Shown here in pieces: positions 26,278-35,430 of a stretch of 64,000 bases of DNA (positions are counted from its first letter, which is position 1; every line of letters starts with the position of its first letter). The DNA is from Gemmataceae bacterium (GTDB lineage Bacteria > Planctomycetota > Planctomycetia > Gemmatales > Gemmataceae), in the NCBI GenBank assembly GCA_022842245.1, contig JALHPZ010000001.1, positions 354,702 to 418,701 of the forward strand, written 5' to 3'. The notes beneath the pieces were generated by a model. The model was not told where the DNA came from. It ran no database searches and saw only the letters and a list, made by a program, of their open reading frames with translations. A program made the translations under genes and the position numbers.

Positions 26278-27237
26278 GTGCGATCCCTTGTCCTCATCCT
26301 CGGCCTCGCGGGATTCAGCCCCGCCGCCGAACCTATCAAGTCCACCGTCGAATTCGTGCCCGTCGGCGACAACGCGGCCGTGCCAGAGCGCTTCCACCTC
26401 GCGAAGCATTCGTTCCCCGTCGAACTCGAAAAGAAATACGATCTGCCCGCCAGCGGAGTGGAGATCTACAAGCTCCGCTTCCCGTCGCCGGTCGAATCGC
26501 CGCACGTCGAGAACAACACGGTCCATTGCGAGTACTTCGTGCCGAAGGGGAAGACGAACGTGCCGGCCGTGATCGTGCTGGACATCCTCGACGGCGCGCA
26601 GGTCGTCTCGCGCGGCGAGGCGATGTGGCTCGCCCAGCACGACGTCGCCGCCCTCGTCGTGCAGATGGCGTACTACGGACCACGCCGGCCGACCAAGGAA
26701 AAGATCCGCCTGCTTTCCACCGACATCGACCACTCCGTGAAGGCGATCACGCAGACGGTGTTGGACTGCCGCCGCGCCGCCGCCTGGCTCGCCCAGCGCC
26801 CCGAAGTCGACGTGAAGAAGCTCGGTATTGTCGGCACCAGTCTCGGCAGTTTCGTCGGCGGCCTTGTCGCCGCGGCCGAACCGCGCCTGACGACCGCCTG
26901 CCTGCTCCTCGGCGGCGGGGACCTCGTGGACGCCTTCTACCGCCACCCGAAGGCCGCCCCGTTCCGCGCGATCAACGAGTTCCTCGGCGGTGACATCCAG
27001 AAGCTGAAGAAGTTGATCGACCCGGTGGATCCGATCACCTACGCGAAGTGGCTGAAGGGCAAGCGATTGCTCTTGATCGCGGCGAGCCGGGACGACGTGG
27101 TGCCGCCGGTGGCGATGAAGCGGTTGTGGGAGGCGACGGGCCAGCCGAAGCTGATCTGGCTGGACGCGACCCACGTGGGCGCAGCCGCGTACGTCTTCCC
27201 GACGATGCAGGCCGTCATCGCGCACGTGAAGGAGTGA
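26278..27237 (+). CDS. Exported alpha/beta hydrolase (dienelactone-hydrolase-like)
   Basis: 319 residues from a GTG start with CGGAGG 8 bases upstream. A short signal peptide (MRSLVLILGLAGFSPAAE) precedes an alpha/beta hydrolase fold. The nucleophile elbow is GTSLGS near residue 186 (GIVGTSLGSFVGG). The acid is probably Asp in SRDDVVPP near 278 and the base His in LDATHVGAAAY near 303. Substrate unknown; likely an esterase acting in the periplasm. The last 94 bases of this gene region are repeated at 28055-28148, 900 bases downstream, on the far side of the DUF4058 gene. Confidence 0.75.
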   Translation: MRSLVLILGLAGFSPAAEPIKSTVEFVPVGDNAAVPERFHLAKHSFPVELEKKYDLPASGVEIYKLRFPSPVESPHVENNTVHCEYFVPKGKTNVPAVIVLDILDGAQVVSRGEAMWLAQHDVAALVVQMAYYGPRRPTKEKIRLLSTDIDHSVKAITQTVLDCRRAAAWLAQRPEVDVKKLGIVGTSLGSFVGGLVAAAEPRLTTACLLLGGGDLVDAFYRHPKAAPFRAINEFLGGDIQKLKKLIDPVDPITYAKWLKGKRLLLIAASRDDVVPPVAMKRLWEATGQPKLIWLDATHVGAAAYVFPTMQAVIAHVKE

Positions 27238-27240
27238 GGC
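27147..27240 (+). repeat. 94-bp direct repeat, copy 1 (hydrolase 3' end)
   Basis: This stretch, the last 30 codons of the hydrolase gene plus three bases after the stop, is repeated at 28055-28148 with four mismatches that I can count. The two copies flank the DUF4058 gene. Confidence 0.9.
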
Positions 27241-27250
27241 AGCCGGAAAT

Positions 27251-27967
27251 TCACTCGACCAAGCGGCGTACGGATTTCGGCGTCGCGTTCCAAGCGCGGG
27301 AATAAGACTCTTCGAGCGGTACGGGGACGTGGACTCCGGGCGCGATGAACAGCGGCATGGCCGGTAGTGCCTCGCCGACCGCGATCGTTTCGATGAACGC
27401 TGTATTGATGCCATCCGCCTCGTACGAAGCCAGCACACGGTTCTGATCGCCCGTCAAATTGAACGGATCGTCCTCTTCGAAGTGGTCCCAAATCGCCTTG
27501 TGGATGCCGGCCGGATCCCGTCGGGTCGGAGGAAACGGATCAATCACCAGGACATGAATCCGCGATCGGATCGCCTCGACGACCTTTTCGCAAAAATTGC
27601 GGAGCGAAACGTCGTCGTGCTTGTTGCCGGGCGAGACGATTTCGATGAAGGCCACGACGCGCCCGAGTCGGTGCCGGATCGCGATGCGGCTGGCCTTGTC
27701 GGCGTAGTAGTCGCGTTCGGATTGCCGCACGTGCTTGGTCTGCGGGCGAACCCGCAGGGCGACACCGCCCGCCGTCGCGTCGTCGATCGCCTTCTCCTCG
27801 ATGGCCAGCACGTCGGTTTCCCGGCTGCCACTTCGTTGTTCGACGAGGGCGGTGTACCCGTCGGGCAACGGCCCACGATTCAGCGCGCCGCCGATCTCCC
27901 AGCACCATCCTTGATGGAAGTGATGGAACAACCCGGCGTTTACCCGCGACCAGTCGTGCATCGGCAT
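27251..27967 (-). CDS. DUF4058 family protein
   Basis: 238 residues from ATG 27967. The opening MPMHDWSRVNAGLFHHFHQGW, followed by LNRGPLPDGYTALVEQR and the middle VVAFIEIVSPGNKHD, is the DUF4058 signature, a family abundant in planctomycetes and cyanobacteria and related in fold to PD-(D/E)xK nucleases (E and K of FIEIVSPGNK). Its role is not known. It is soluble. The gene sits, in the opposite orientation, between two copies of the end of the neighbouring hydrolase gene, so it looks like a unit that was inserted here. Confidence 0.88.
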   Translation of the reverse strand: MPMHDWSRVNAGLFHHFHQGWCWEIGGALNRGPLPDGYTALVEQRSGSRETDVLAIEEKAIDDATAGGVALRVRPQTKHVRQSERDYYADKASRIAIRHRLGRVVAFIEIVSPGNKHDDVSLRNFCEKVVEAIRSRIHVLVIDPFPPTRRDPAGIHKAIWDHFEEDDPFNLTGDQNRVLASYEADGINTAFIETIAVGEALPAMPLFIAPGVHVPVPLEESYSRAWNATPKSVRRLVE

Positions 27968-28054
27968 CACCTGCCTCCTCGCCGGAATTGTACCGCGCAG
28001 GACTTCCGGTCGCATCCACTCGGCAGCAGCAAGGACAAGCGGAACCTGCCGGCA

Positions 28055-28148
28055 GAAGTTGATCTGGCTGGACGCGACCCACGTGGGCGCCGCCGCCTAC
28101 GTCTTCCCGACGATGCAGGCCGTCATCGCGCACGTGAAGGATTGAGGC
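28055..28148 (+). pseudogene. Orphan duplicate of the hydrolase 3' end (copy 2)
   Basis: 94 bases that match 27147-27240 with four mismatches. It would encode the hydrolase C-terminus KLIWLDATHVGAAAYVF and on to a TGA stop, with no start codon or upstream domain. Its last base is the first base of the kinase stop codon on the other strand. It is a remnant, not a gene. Confidence 0.85.
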
Positions 28149-31100
28149 TACTTGATCGCGGTCGAATTCTGATATCCCCGATTGAACGGATGGGAATCCC
28201 AGATCTTGACCGTGCGGTCATCGATCGTGGAAATCAGCCTCTCTCCGTCGCCGCTGAATACCACGGAATAAACGCTTTCCTCGAGTCGATCGAATGCCAG
28301 GATTTCGGCTCCGTTCGTCGTATCCCAGATGCGGACGGATTTATCGTAACTGGCAGTGGCCACGCGCGTACCGGTCGGGTTGAACGCCGCGAAGGCGACG
28401 GGTTGGGTGTGTCCGCGCAGTACGTGAATCGGTTTCGAAGTTCGGGCATCCCAGATACGGGCTGTATTGTCCAAGCTCGTCGTCAGGAACCGTTGACCGT
28501 CCGGGCTCCAACTTGCCGACGTCACATTGTTGTGGTGATCGTCGATCCGCGACAATTCCTTTCCCGTCGAGGCGTCCCAGATCCGTGCCGTGTTGTCGAA
28601 GCTGGACGTGATGATCGTCTTTCCGTCCGGGCTATAGAGCGCCGTATTGATCCGTGAAGTATGACCCACGAGCGTGAGGATCGACTGTAAGGAGAGCGCA
28701 TCCCAGACGATTGCGGTCTGATCGGTACTCGCCGTCAGGATTCGCGAACCGTCGGGACTGAACGAAACGGCGGACACTCCCTCCTTGTGACCGCGCAGGA
28801 CGGCGATTTCTCGCCCGGTGGCATCGTCCCAGAGTCGGGCGGTACCGTCGGCGCTCGCCGTCAGCAGGCGTGCGCCGTCGGGGCTGTAGGCCGCATGCGA
28901 TACGAGGCCGACGTGATTCTTCAGGACGGTTACGAGTTGGAGGTTCTCCGCGTTCCAGACGCGCGCGGTGTGGTCGTAGCTCGTGGTAACGAATCGCCGT
29001 CCGTCGGGGCGGAACGCGGCATAGGAGACCCGTTGGATGTGGCCGGTGACGAGTTTTTGGACCGTGCGATCGGGTACGTGCCAGAGCCGGGCCGTGAGGT
29101 CGTCGCTGGCGGTGAGGAGCCGGTCGCCCGTGACATTGAACCTCACGGAGACGACGCTCTTGGTGTGGCTTTGGAAAGATGAAAGTTGTCGGCCGGTTTC
29201 GACGTCCCACAGACGTGCGGTGCGATCCTTGCCCGCGGTGGCGATCCACGGTTGCGTGGGGTGGAACGCGATACCGAGGACGTGGCCTTCGTGACCGACG
29301 AACCGCTTCAACTCCTTTCCGGTTTGGGCGTCCCAAGTGCGGGCGGTGCCATCGCTACCGGCCGTCGCGACGACGGCACCGTCGGCGCGGAAGACCGCGC
29401 CGTAGACGTAGCCCGTGTGGCCGGCCAGTCGTGCGACGATCGTGCCGTTTGCGCGATCCCAAATATTTGCGTTCTTGCGGTCCGACGCCGCGACGACGCG
29501 CTGGCCGTCCGGTGAGAACGCGACCGCGCGGATGGGGCCATCGGGGTTCGCCCAAACGGCCACGCACCGGCCATCGGCGACATTCCAGATCCGGATCGTT
29601 TCATCTTCGGAACCGGACACGGCCCATCGACCGTCCGCCGTGATTGCGACGGCGTTGACGGAATCAGAGTGCCCGTCGAACTGTCGGATCGCCATCCCGG
29701 TTTCCGCATCCCACAACCGTAGGCGATTGTCGTATCCGGCGGTCAGCAGCGTCCGACCCGTGGGCTCGTACTCGACGGCGCGGACCGACTCGGCATGGGC
29801 CCGAATCGTTTGCAGGGTCTGGCCGGTCTCCGCGTCCCACGTCCGCAAGGTGCCGTCGTCGCCGGATGTGGCCACACGCAAGCCGTCCGGTCGGAAGACT
29901 GCGGACGTCAGCCACTTGGCGTGCCCGGTGTAGGTGACCCTGTCGGAATGGCACAAGCGATGAACGTAATGCCACTCCCAATCCCGACGATGGGGCGGAC
30001 AGAGCTCCAGAAAATTCCGGGCACGGGCGCTATCGTTATTTCGAACTTCCAGATGCGCGAGAAAGACATCCCGCGCGTAGGCGAGGGCTTCCCGCTCCTC
30101 GGCGATTTCGTCTTTCGCGCGTTGCGCGAGTCCTTTGGCTGCCTCGGCCTCGATCTTGCGTTCCTCGGCGATAGTCTGGCCGGCGACGGCGGCGCGCCAA
30201 AGGCTCGCAATCGCCAACACGGAAACACCCAGCACCGCGACCAATACGCCGAGCGTCCAAGCGGCGGCGATCGTCGGCTTCCGTCGGACCCAGAGGATCA
30301 CACGTTCGACGGGTTGGGCGCGGCGGGCCGCAATGGGCCGTCCGTCGCGCCACGCGCGCAGGTCCGCCGCGAGTTCGTTCGCGTTCGCGTATCGCCGTTC
30401 CGGCTCCTTTTCCAGACATTTCAGGCAGATCGTCTCCAGATCGTGCGGGATCGAATGCGTGATCGACCGAAGCGTCGGCGGGTTGTCGTTCTGGATGGCG
30501 ACCAACAATGCCATGTCGGTCTCGGCGACGAACGGCCGCCGGCCCGTCAACGCTTCGTACAGCATCACGCCCAGCGACCACACGTCGGCCGGAGGACCGA
30601 CGAACTTCATCGCCCGCACCTGTTCCGGCGCCATGTAGGAGGGCGTTCCGGCGGCTTCGTGGGTCAGCGTCAGGTCGAAATTGGACCGCTTTGCCAAACC
30701 GAAGTCGGTGACCTTCGGGACTCCGTTGGCGTCCAGCAACACGTTGCCGGGCTTCAAGTCGCGGTGTACGATCTCGTTCGCGTGGGCAGCACCCACTCCA
30801 TCGGCCACTTGGACGATCACGTCGACCGCGGCCTGCGTCGTGAGATTGTTGCCGTCCTTGAACCGAAGACCGAGCGACCCGCCCGTCAGCAGTTCCATCG
30901 CGATGAACGGTCCGAAGGATGACTCGCCGAAGTCGAAGACCTCCACCACATTCGGATGGCGAATCGCAGCAATGATCTGACCTTCGGCGAGAAAGCGTGC
31001 TTGATGAAGTCCGTCATCCCGTTGCATGAGTTTGACCGCAACGCGGCGGTCGAGCGTGAGTTGTCTCGCCTCATAGACAACACCCATGCCGCCCCGCCCC

Positions 31101-31210
31101 AACTCGCGCAGGATCTCGTAGCCCGGCAAGGCTGGAAACCCGAACAGCGACGAGACGGATCGCACGTCCGATTGGACTTGCGTGTGTTCGGTTGTGGACG
31201 GTTCGTTCAT
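28148..31210 (-). CDS. Membrane Ser/Thr protein kinase with 14 WD40 repeats
   Basis: 1020 residues. The kinase domain spans about 31-300: glycine loop LGRGGMGVVYEA, catalytic Lys60 in VAVKLM, HRDLKPGN with catalytic Asp near 151, DFG near 169-171 and APEQ. A membrane segment follows (about 315-337, TLGVLVAVLGVSVLAIASLW), then a short coiled-coil and 14 WD40 repeats from about residue 420 to the end, which would form two seven-bladed propellers; each ends in a variant of TARLWD. This kinase-WD40 layout is typical of Gemmataceae. The propellers are expected outside the cytoplasm as sensors or binding platforms. The ligand is unknown. Confidence 0.95.
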   Translation of the reverse strand: MNEPSTTEHTQVQSDVRSVSSLFGFPALPGYEILRELGRGGMGVVYEARQLTLDRRVAVKLMQRDDGLHQARFLAEGQIIAAIRHPNVVEVFDFGESSFGPFIAMELLTGGSLGLRFKDGNNLTTQAAVDVIVQVADGVGAAHANEIVHRDLKPGNVLLDANGVPKVTDFGLAKRSNFDLTLTHEAAGTPSYMAPEQVRAMKFVGPPADVWSLGVMLYEALTGRRPFVAETDMALLVAIQNDNPPTLRSITHSIPHDLETICLKCLEKEPERRYANANELAADLRAWRDGRPIAARRAQPVERVILWVRRKPTIAAAWTLGVLVAVLGVSVLAIASLWRAAVAGQTIAEERKIEAEAAKGLAQRAKDEIAEEREALAYARDVFLAHLEVRNNDSARARNFLELCPPHRRDWEWHYVHRLCHSDRVTYTGHAKWLTSAVFRPDGLRVATSGDDGTLRTWDAETGQTLQTIRAHAESVRAVEYEPTGRTLLTAGYDNRLRLWDAETGMAIRQFDGHSDSVNAVAITADGRWAVSGSEDETIRIWNVADGRCVAVWANPDGPIRAVAFSPDGQRVVAASDRKNANIWDRANGTIVARLAGHTGYVYGAVFRADGAVVATAGSDGTARTWDAQTGKELKRFVGHEGHVLGIAFHPTQPWIATAGKDRTARLWDVETGRQLSSFQSHTKSVVSVRFNVTGDRLLTASDDLTARLWHVPDRTVQKLVTGHIQRVSYAAFRPDGRRFVTTSYDHTARVWNAENLQLVTVLKNHVGLVSHAAYSPDGARLLTASADGTARLWDDATGREIAVLRGHKEGVSAVSFSPDGSRILTASTDQTAIVWDALSLQSILTLVGHTSRINTALYSPDGKTIITSSFDNTARIWDASTGKELSRIDDHHNNVTSASWSPDGQRFLTTSLDNTARIWDARTSKPIHVLRGHTQPVAFAAFNPTGTRVATASYDKSVRIWDTTNGAEILAFDRLEESVYSVVFSGDGERLISTIDDRTVKIWDSHPFNRGYQNSTAIK

Positions 31211-31411
31211 GGGTGCAACAGGTAGGGTACAACGATCCTAACCAAAATGCGAATGTAAGAAAAGCACGAGGTCGATGGATGGAAATCGATGGTCGATCCG
31301 ATTCCGGTCCGCCCCAACTGCCGGTGGCCTGGATCCATTTTCGTGCGGCTTCGGCGACGATTGATTTCCCGCTATGATGGTTTCACCCTTTCCCCGGCGG
31401 AGCCGAACGCG

Positions 31412-32683
31412 ATGAGCGAGCCGAATCTCTTCGAGCAAAGTCCCGTGTACCGCATGGCGTGCGACCAGCTGCGCGACGTCGCCGGCCTGATCGATCTCGA
31501 TCCCAACATCGCCGAGCGGCTGGCGGTGCCGAAGCGGTCGCTGGTTTGCGCCATCCCCATCAAGATGGACAACGGCGAGACGGAAGTGTTCATCGGTTAT
31601 CGCGTGCAGCATTCGCTCACCAGCGGAGCGAGCAAGGGCGGCTTGCGGTATTCGCCCCACGTGGACATCGGCGAGGTGGCCGCGCTGGCCATGTGGATGA
31701 GCTGGAAGTGCGGCATCATGAACCTGCCGTACGGGGGCGCGAAGGGCGGCATCGCCTGCGATCCGGCCACGATGAGCCTGGGCGAGAAGGAGCGGCTGAC
31801 GCGCCGCTTCACGGAGGAAGTGCTGCCGATCATCGGGCCGCGCACGGACGTGATGGCGCCGGACATGGGCACCGACGAACAAACGATGGCGTGGATCTAC
31901 GACACGTACAGCATGAAGATCGGCTATGCGTGCCCGGAAATCGTGACGGGCAAGCCGGTGGAGTTGGGCGGCTGCATCGGCCGGCGCGAGGCCACCGGTC
32001 GCGGCGTCGTCTTTTGCATCCGCGAGGCGCTGGCCGAACTGAAAATCGAACCCCACGAGGCGACCGCCGTCGTGCAGGGGTTCGGCAACGTCGGCTCGGT
32101 TACGTGCGAGGAACTGGCCAAACACGGCACCAAAGTCATCGCGGTCGGCGATCGCTACGGTTCGATCCGCAACACGAACGGCATCGATGTGGCCGCGCTC
32201 ATCCGCTACGTGAACGCCGACGCGAGGAAATCGGTCGTCGGTTTCCCCGGTGCGGAGGCGATCGCCGATGCCGATCTGCTGACGACGCCGTGCACGGTGC
32301 TGGTGCCGGCCGCGATGGAACGACAGATCACGAAGGAAAACGCGGCGAAGTTGAAGTGCCGCATCCTCGCCGAAGGGGCGAACGGCCCGACGACGCCGGA
32401 AGCGGACGCGCTGCTGTCGGGTAGCGACATCTTCGTGATCCCGGACATCCTCTGCAACGCCGGCGGCGTGACGGTATCGTACTTCGAGTGGGTGCAGGAC
32501 ATTCAACAACTGATGTGGAGCCATACGCAGGTCAACGAGAAGCTGCGCGAGCTGATGCTCGACGCGTTCCACCGCGTGCGCAAGATGTCGAAGGACCGCG
32601 GGATACCGATGCGGATGGCCGCGCTCGGGTTGGGCGTCAAGAAAGTGGCGATCGAGAAACAGCGTCGCGGCCTGTTCCCGTGA
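31412..32683 (+). CDS. gdhA: Glutamate dehydrogenase (Glu/Leu/Phe/Val family)
   Basis: 423 residues from ATG 31412, preceded by GGAG. It interconverts glutamate and 2-oxoglutarate plus ammonium with NAD(P). The substrate and catalytic block is intact: KGGLRYSP near 75, MSWKCGIMNLPYGGAKGGI with lysines at 99 and 111, and APDMGTDEQTM near 149. The Rossmann nucleotide motif is GFGNVG at 223-228. GGVTVSYFEW near the C-terminus is also standard. Length is usual for the hexameric class. The open frame upstream to 31289 has no coding character. The gene is not in an evident operon. Confidence 0.93.
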   Translation: MSEPNLFEQSPVYRMACDQLRDVAGLIDLDPNIAERLAVPKRSLVCAIPIKMDNGETEVFIGYRVQHSLTSGASKGGLRYSPHVDIGEVAALAMWMSWKCGIMNLPYGGAKGGIACDPATMSLGEKERLTRRFTEEVLPIIGPRTDVMAPDMGTDEQTMAWIYDTYSMKIGYACPEIVTGKPVELGGCIGRREATGRGVVFCIREALAELKIEPHEATAVVQGFGNVGSVTCEELAKHGTKVIAVGDRYGSIRNTNGIDVAALIRYVNADARKSVVGFPGAEAIADADLLTTPCTVLVPAAMERQITKENAAKLKCRILAEGANGPTTPEADALLSGSDIFVIPDILCNAGGVTVSYFEWVQDIQQLMWSHTQVNEKLRELMLDAFHRVRKMSKDRGIPMRMAALGLGVKKVAIEKQRRGLFP

Positions 32684-32768
32684 GTCGGAAATCTTCGTCC
32701 GGTCTTCGCGCCGTCGCGGGGTCGAACGTGTAACCTAACACCGTTCGACCTCCCGCCGAGCCTGCATC

Positions 32769-34565
32769 ATGCCCCGCGTTACCTTGCTCGCCTTTCTCGC
32801 CGCGCTCGCGGCGATCGCCGCCATGTCCCGGCCCCGGCCGACGCCCCCCGTCGTCGCGGCAAACCGGCCGGTACGGTTGGCCGTCGTCGTTGTTTTCGAT
32901 CAGATGCGGGGCGATTACGTCGACCGATGGCGGCCGTTGTTTGGACCGAACGGATTCCGACGGATCCAGACCGACGGGGCGTGGTTCGCCAACTGCTATT
33001 ATCCCTACGCCAGCACGAGCACGGGGCCCGGCCACTCGGCGATCCTCAGCGGCGCGACTCTCGACAAGACCGGCATCATCAACAACGAGTGGTACGACCG
33101 CAAGGCCGCGGCCCAGGTTTACTGTGCGGGTTCGGACCGCTACGAGTTCGTGCCGTCGCCCAAGGTCTTCCCGGCCGCTGCGCCGTCATCCACGGCGCCG
33201 AAGCCGGATGAAACCGCGAGGAAGCCGAAGTCGGTGGGCAACCCGGACCGAATGCTCGCCGAGACGGTGGCCGATGTGCTGAAACGTGAACACCCGAAAA
33301 GCAAGGTCTTCGGCTTGTCGCTGAAGGACCGCTCGGCGATCCTGCCGACCGGGAAACGGCCGGACGGTGCGTACTGGTTCAACGGACAATTCACGACCTC
33401 GACCTACTACACCGACGCGCTGCCGAGGTGGGTGGAGGAGTTCAACAAGTCCGGTCTCGCCGAACGCTGGTACGGGAAGACCTGGAACCGACTGCGGCCG
33501 GGCCTCGATTACGAAGCCTACAGCGGACCGGACGACGTGAAGGGGGAAAGCGCGACGAATGGCCGGACGACGACCTTCCCGCACAAGATGACGGGCGGCA
33601 AGGACAAGCTGCAGAAGGAGTATTACGACGCACTCGCGAACTCGCCGATGGGGAATGAACTGTTACTCGCCTTCGCAAAGGCGTGCATCCGCGCGGAGAG
33701 CCTGGGGGCGGACGACGAACCGGACCTGCTCGTCGTCAGCTTTTCCTCGAACGACCTGATCGGCCACACCTTCGGGCCCGACTCGCAGGAGGTGCTCGAC
33801 GTAACGCTGCGGTCGGACGCGATCGTGGCCGACCTCCTCACACACCTCGATCGCGTGGTCGGCCCGGGGCGGTATTCGATGGCGATCACGGCCGATCATG
33901 GCATTTGCCCGCTGCCGGAAGTCGCCGCGCGGACGATCCCGGCCGCGGCCGACGCCACGCGCGTCAGCAGCGTGAAGCTCGTCGCCGGTGCCGAAAGCTT
34001 TCTGCGCACGAAATTCGGCAAGCCGGTCGGGCCGGATGAAAAGGTCGAGGATCTGGCCGACGAAGCGAAATCATCGAAGGGAAAGGCCGGCCTCTGGATC
34101 GAGTCGATCCCGGCACCTTGGGTCTATTTGAACACACGACAGATCGAAGCGAAGGGGTTGGATCGCAATACGGTGGCCAAGGAACTGGCCGAATGGTTGA
34201 AAAAGCAACCGGGCGTTCAGGAGGCCTATACCGCGAAGGAGATCGCCTCGGCGACCGAGCCTGCCGAGCAACTTCGGCTCGTTCAGAGATCGTTTCATCC
34301 CGATCGCGCGGGCGACGTGTACATCGTCTTGAAGCCGTATCACCTGATTGGCGATCCGTTGAAATCGAAGGGCACTTCGCACGGCACGCCGCACGATTAC
34401 GACCGGCATGTGCCGCTATTGGTCTATGGCCCCGGCATCGCGACCGGCCGATTCGCCGAACCAGTGACTCCGCAACACACCACGACCGTCACCGCGTGGA
34501 TGCTCGGGCTGGCACCGCCCACGGACGCATTCGTCGGGTTGCCGAAAAGCCTGCAGGCGAGATGA
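32769..34565 (+). CDS. PafA-like alkaline phosphatase family protein
   Basis: 598 residues with a signal peptide (ends near residue 31). It belongs to the alkaline phosphatase superfamily of the PafA/phosphodiesterase type: metal-binding Asp44 in VVVFDQMRGDY, the nucleophile Thr near 85 in STSTGPGHSAILSG, NNEWYDR typical of PafA near 106, and the metal site ADHG near 377. It would hydrolyse phosphate monoesters in the periplasm. The C-terminal metal ligand His is in KGTSHGTPHDYDRHVPLLVYGPG, which is the usual end of the domain. The start follows a clean 86-base gap after gdhA. Confidence 0.88.
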   Translation: MPRVTLLAFLAALAAIAAMSRPRPTPPVVAANRPVRLAVVVVFDQMRGDYVDRWRPLFGPNGFRRIQTDGAWFANCYYPYASTSTGPGHSAILSGATLDKTGIINNEWYDRKAAAQVYCAGSDRYEFVPSPKVFPAAAPSSTAPKPDETARKPKSVGNPDRMLAETVADVLKREHPKSKVFGLSLKDRSAILPTGKRPDGAYWFNGQFTTSTYYTDALPRWVEEFNKSGLAERWYGKTWNRLRPGLDYEAYSGPDDVKGESATNGRTTTFPHKMTGGKDKLQKEYYDALANSPMGNELLLAFAKACIRAESLGADDEPDLLVVSFSSNDLIGHTFGPDSQEVLDVTLRSDAIVADLLTHLDRVVGPGRYSMAITADHGICPLPEVAARTIPAAADATRVSSVKLVAGAESFLRTKFGKPVGPDEKVEDLADEAKSSKGKAGLWIESIPAPWVYLNTRQIEAKGLDRNTVAKELAEWLKKQPGVQEAYTAKEIASATEPAEQLRLVQRSFHPDRAGDVYIVLKPYHLIGDPLKSKGTSHGTPHDYDRHVPLLVYGPGIATGRFAEPVTPQHTTTVTAWMLGLAPPTDAFVGLPKSLQAR

Positions 34566-34619
34566 AGCCCGACAGCTCGATCGCGGTCGGGGTTGCCGTG
34601 TAAAAGATGATTGGATCGA

Positions 34620-35297
34620 TCACAGATCCGGTTCGGCGATCATTCGGACGTATCGCGCGAGCAGCATTTGCACCGCTTGGATGGTTTGCCACTCGTTGAA
34701 GCCGAGCTTGACCTCCGTGCCATCCTCGTTCGCTTCGATGTTCTCGACGGCCGAGGTCAGCCCTTGATGCATGTAGTCGAGCATTTCGGAGAGACGAGCC
34801 GATTGAGCTCCGGTCAATTTTTGGGGCAGGGGCGGGATTTCGTCTTCGCGCGGGCTCCACTCGCCGGGGGTCTTGTCGCTGCGTTGGGTCATTTCGGCGA
34901 TGTTCTTGTTGCCGAAGGTCTTGGCGAGTTCGTCGAGGCGGAGGGTAGGAACGTTGCCGGCAACGGGCATGCCGGCGTGCGAGCCGCGCCGGGCCGCGAT
35001 TTCTTCCATGGTGCCGAAGAGCAGCATGGAACGGCCGACGGAAACCTGATCGCCGGGGCGCAGACGCCGAATCTGGACCGTGGAACCGTTCACGCGCGTT
35101 CCGTTGGTGCTGTCGAGGTCGGTGATGATGATGTCGCCGTCTTCGTACTGCACCTTCGCGTGGTAGCGGCTGATGCGTTCGTCATTGAGGCGCAGGCCGT
35201 TCCCCTCCTCGCGGCCGATCGTGCAAGGGATCGGGAGATCGCGAAAGACGCGCCCCTTGTCGACGCCTTCGAGCACGAGAAAAGTAACGGTTTTCAT
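34620..35297 (-). CDS. FHA domain protein
   Basis: 225 residues. The forkhead-associated domain occupies about 3-95: GRE at 28-30 (Arg29), SRYH near 43-46 and STNGTRVNG near 63-71 are the phosphothreonine-binding residues. The remainder (about 100-225) is helical, with a long amphipathic C-terminal stretch. FHA domains read phosphothreonine, and this genome region holds two large Ser/Thr kinases, so it is a plausible target or adaptor. No signal peptide. The two nearest genes transcribe away from or toward it without sharing an operon. Confidence 0.88.
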   Translation of the reverse strand: MKTVTFLVLEGVDKGRVFRDLPIPCTIGREEGNGLRLNDERISRYHAKVQYEDGDIIITDLDSTNGTRVNGSTVQIRRLRPGDQVSVGRSMLLFGTMEEIAARRGSHAGMPVAGNVPTLRLDELAKTFGNKNIAEMTQRSDKTPGEWSPREDEIPPLPQKLTGAQSARLSEMLDYMHQGLTSAVENIEANEDGTEVKLGFNEWQTIQAVQMLLARYVRMIAEPDL

Positions 35298-35430
35298 GCG
35301 AGAACCTGATAACGGGCTTATCGAAGAAACGGTGGGGTATCGGGATCGACTTCGCCGGTGTCAACATTTATAGCACGCGGGACCGGATGTCGAGTTGCCC
35401 CAATCTCCATTTCCACGGGAATCCGGCGCA

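Noticed and set aside
34570..34590. CCCGAC/GTCGGG hairpin after the phosphatase gene as terminator
   Set aside because: The loop is long and no T tract follows; pairing could be chance at this G+C level.
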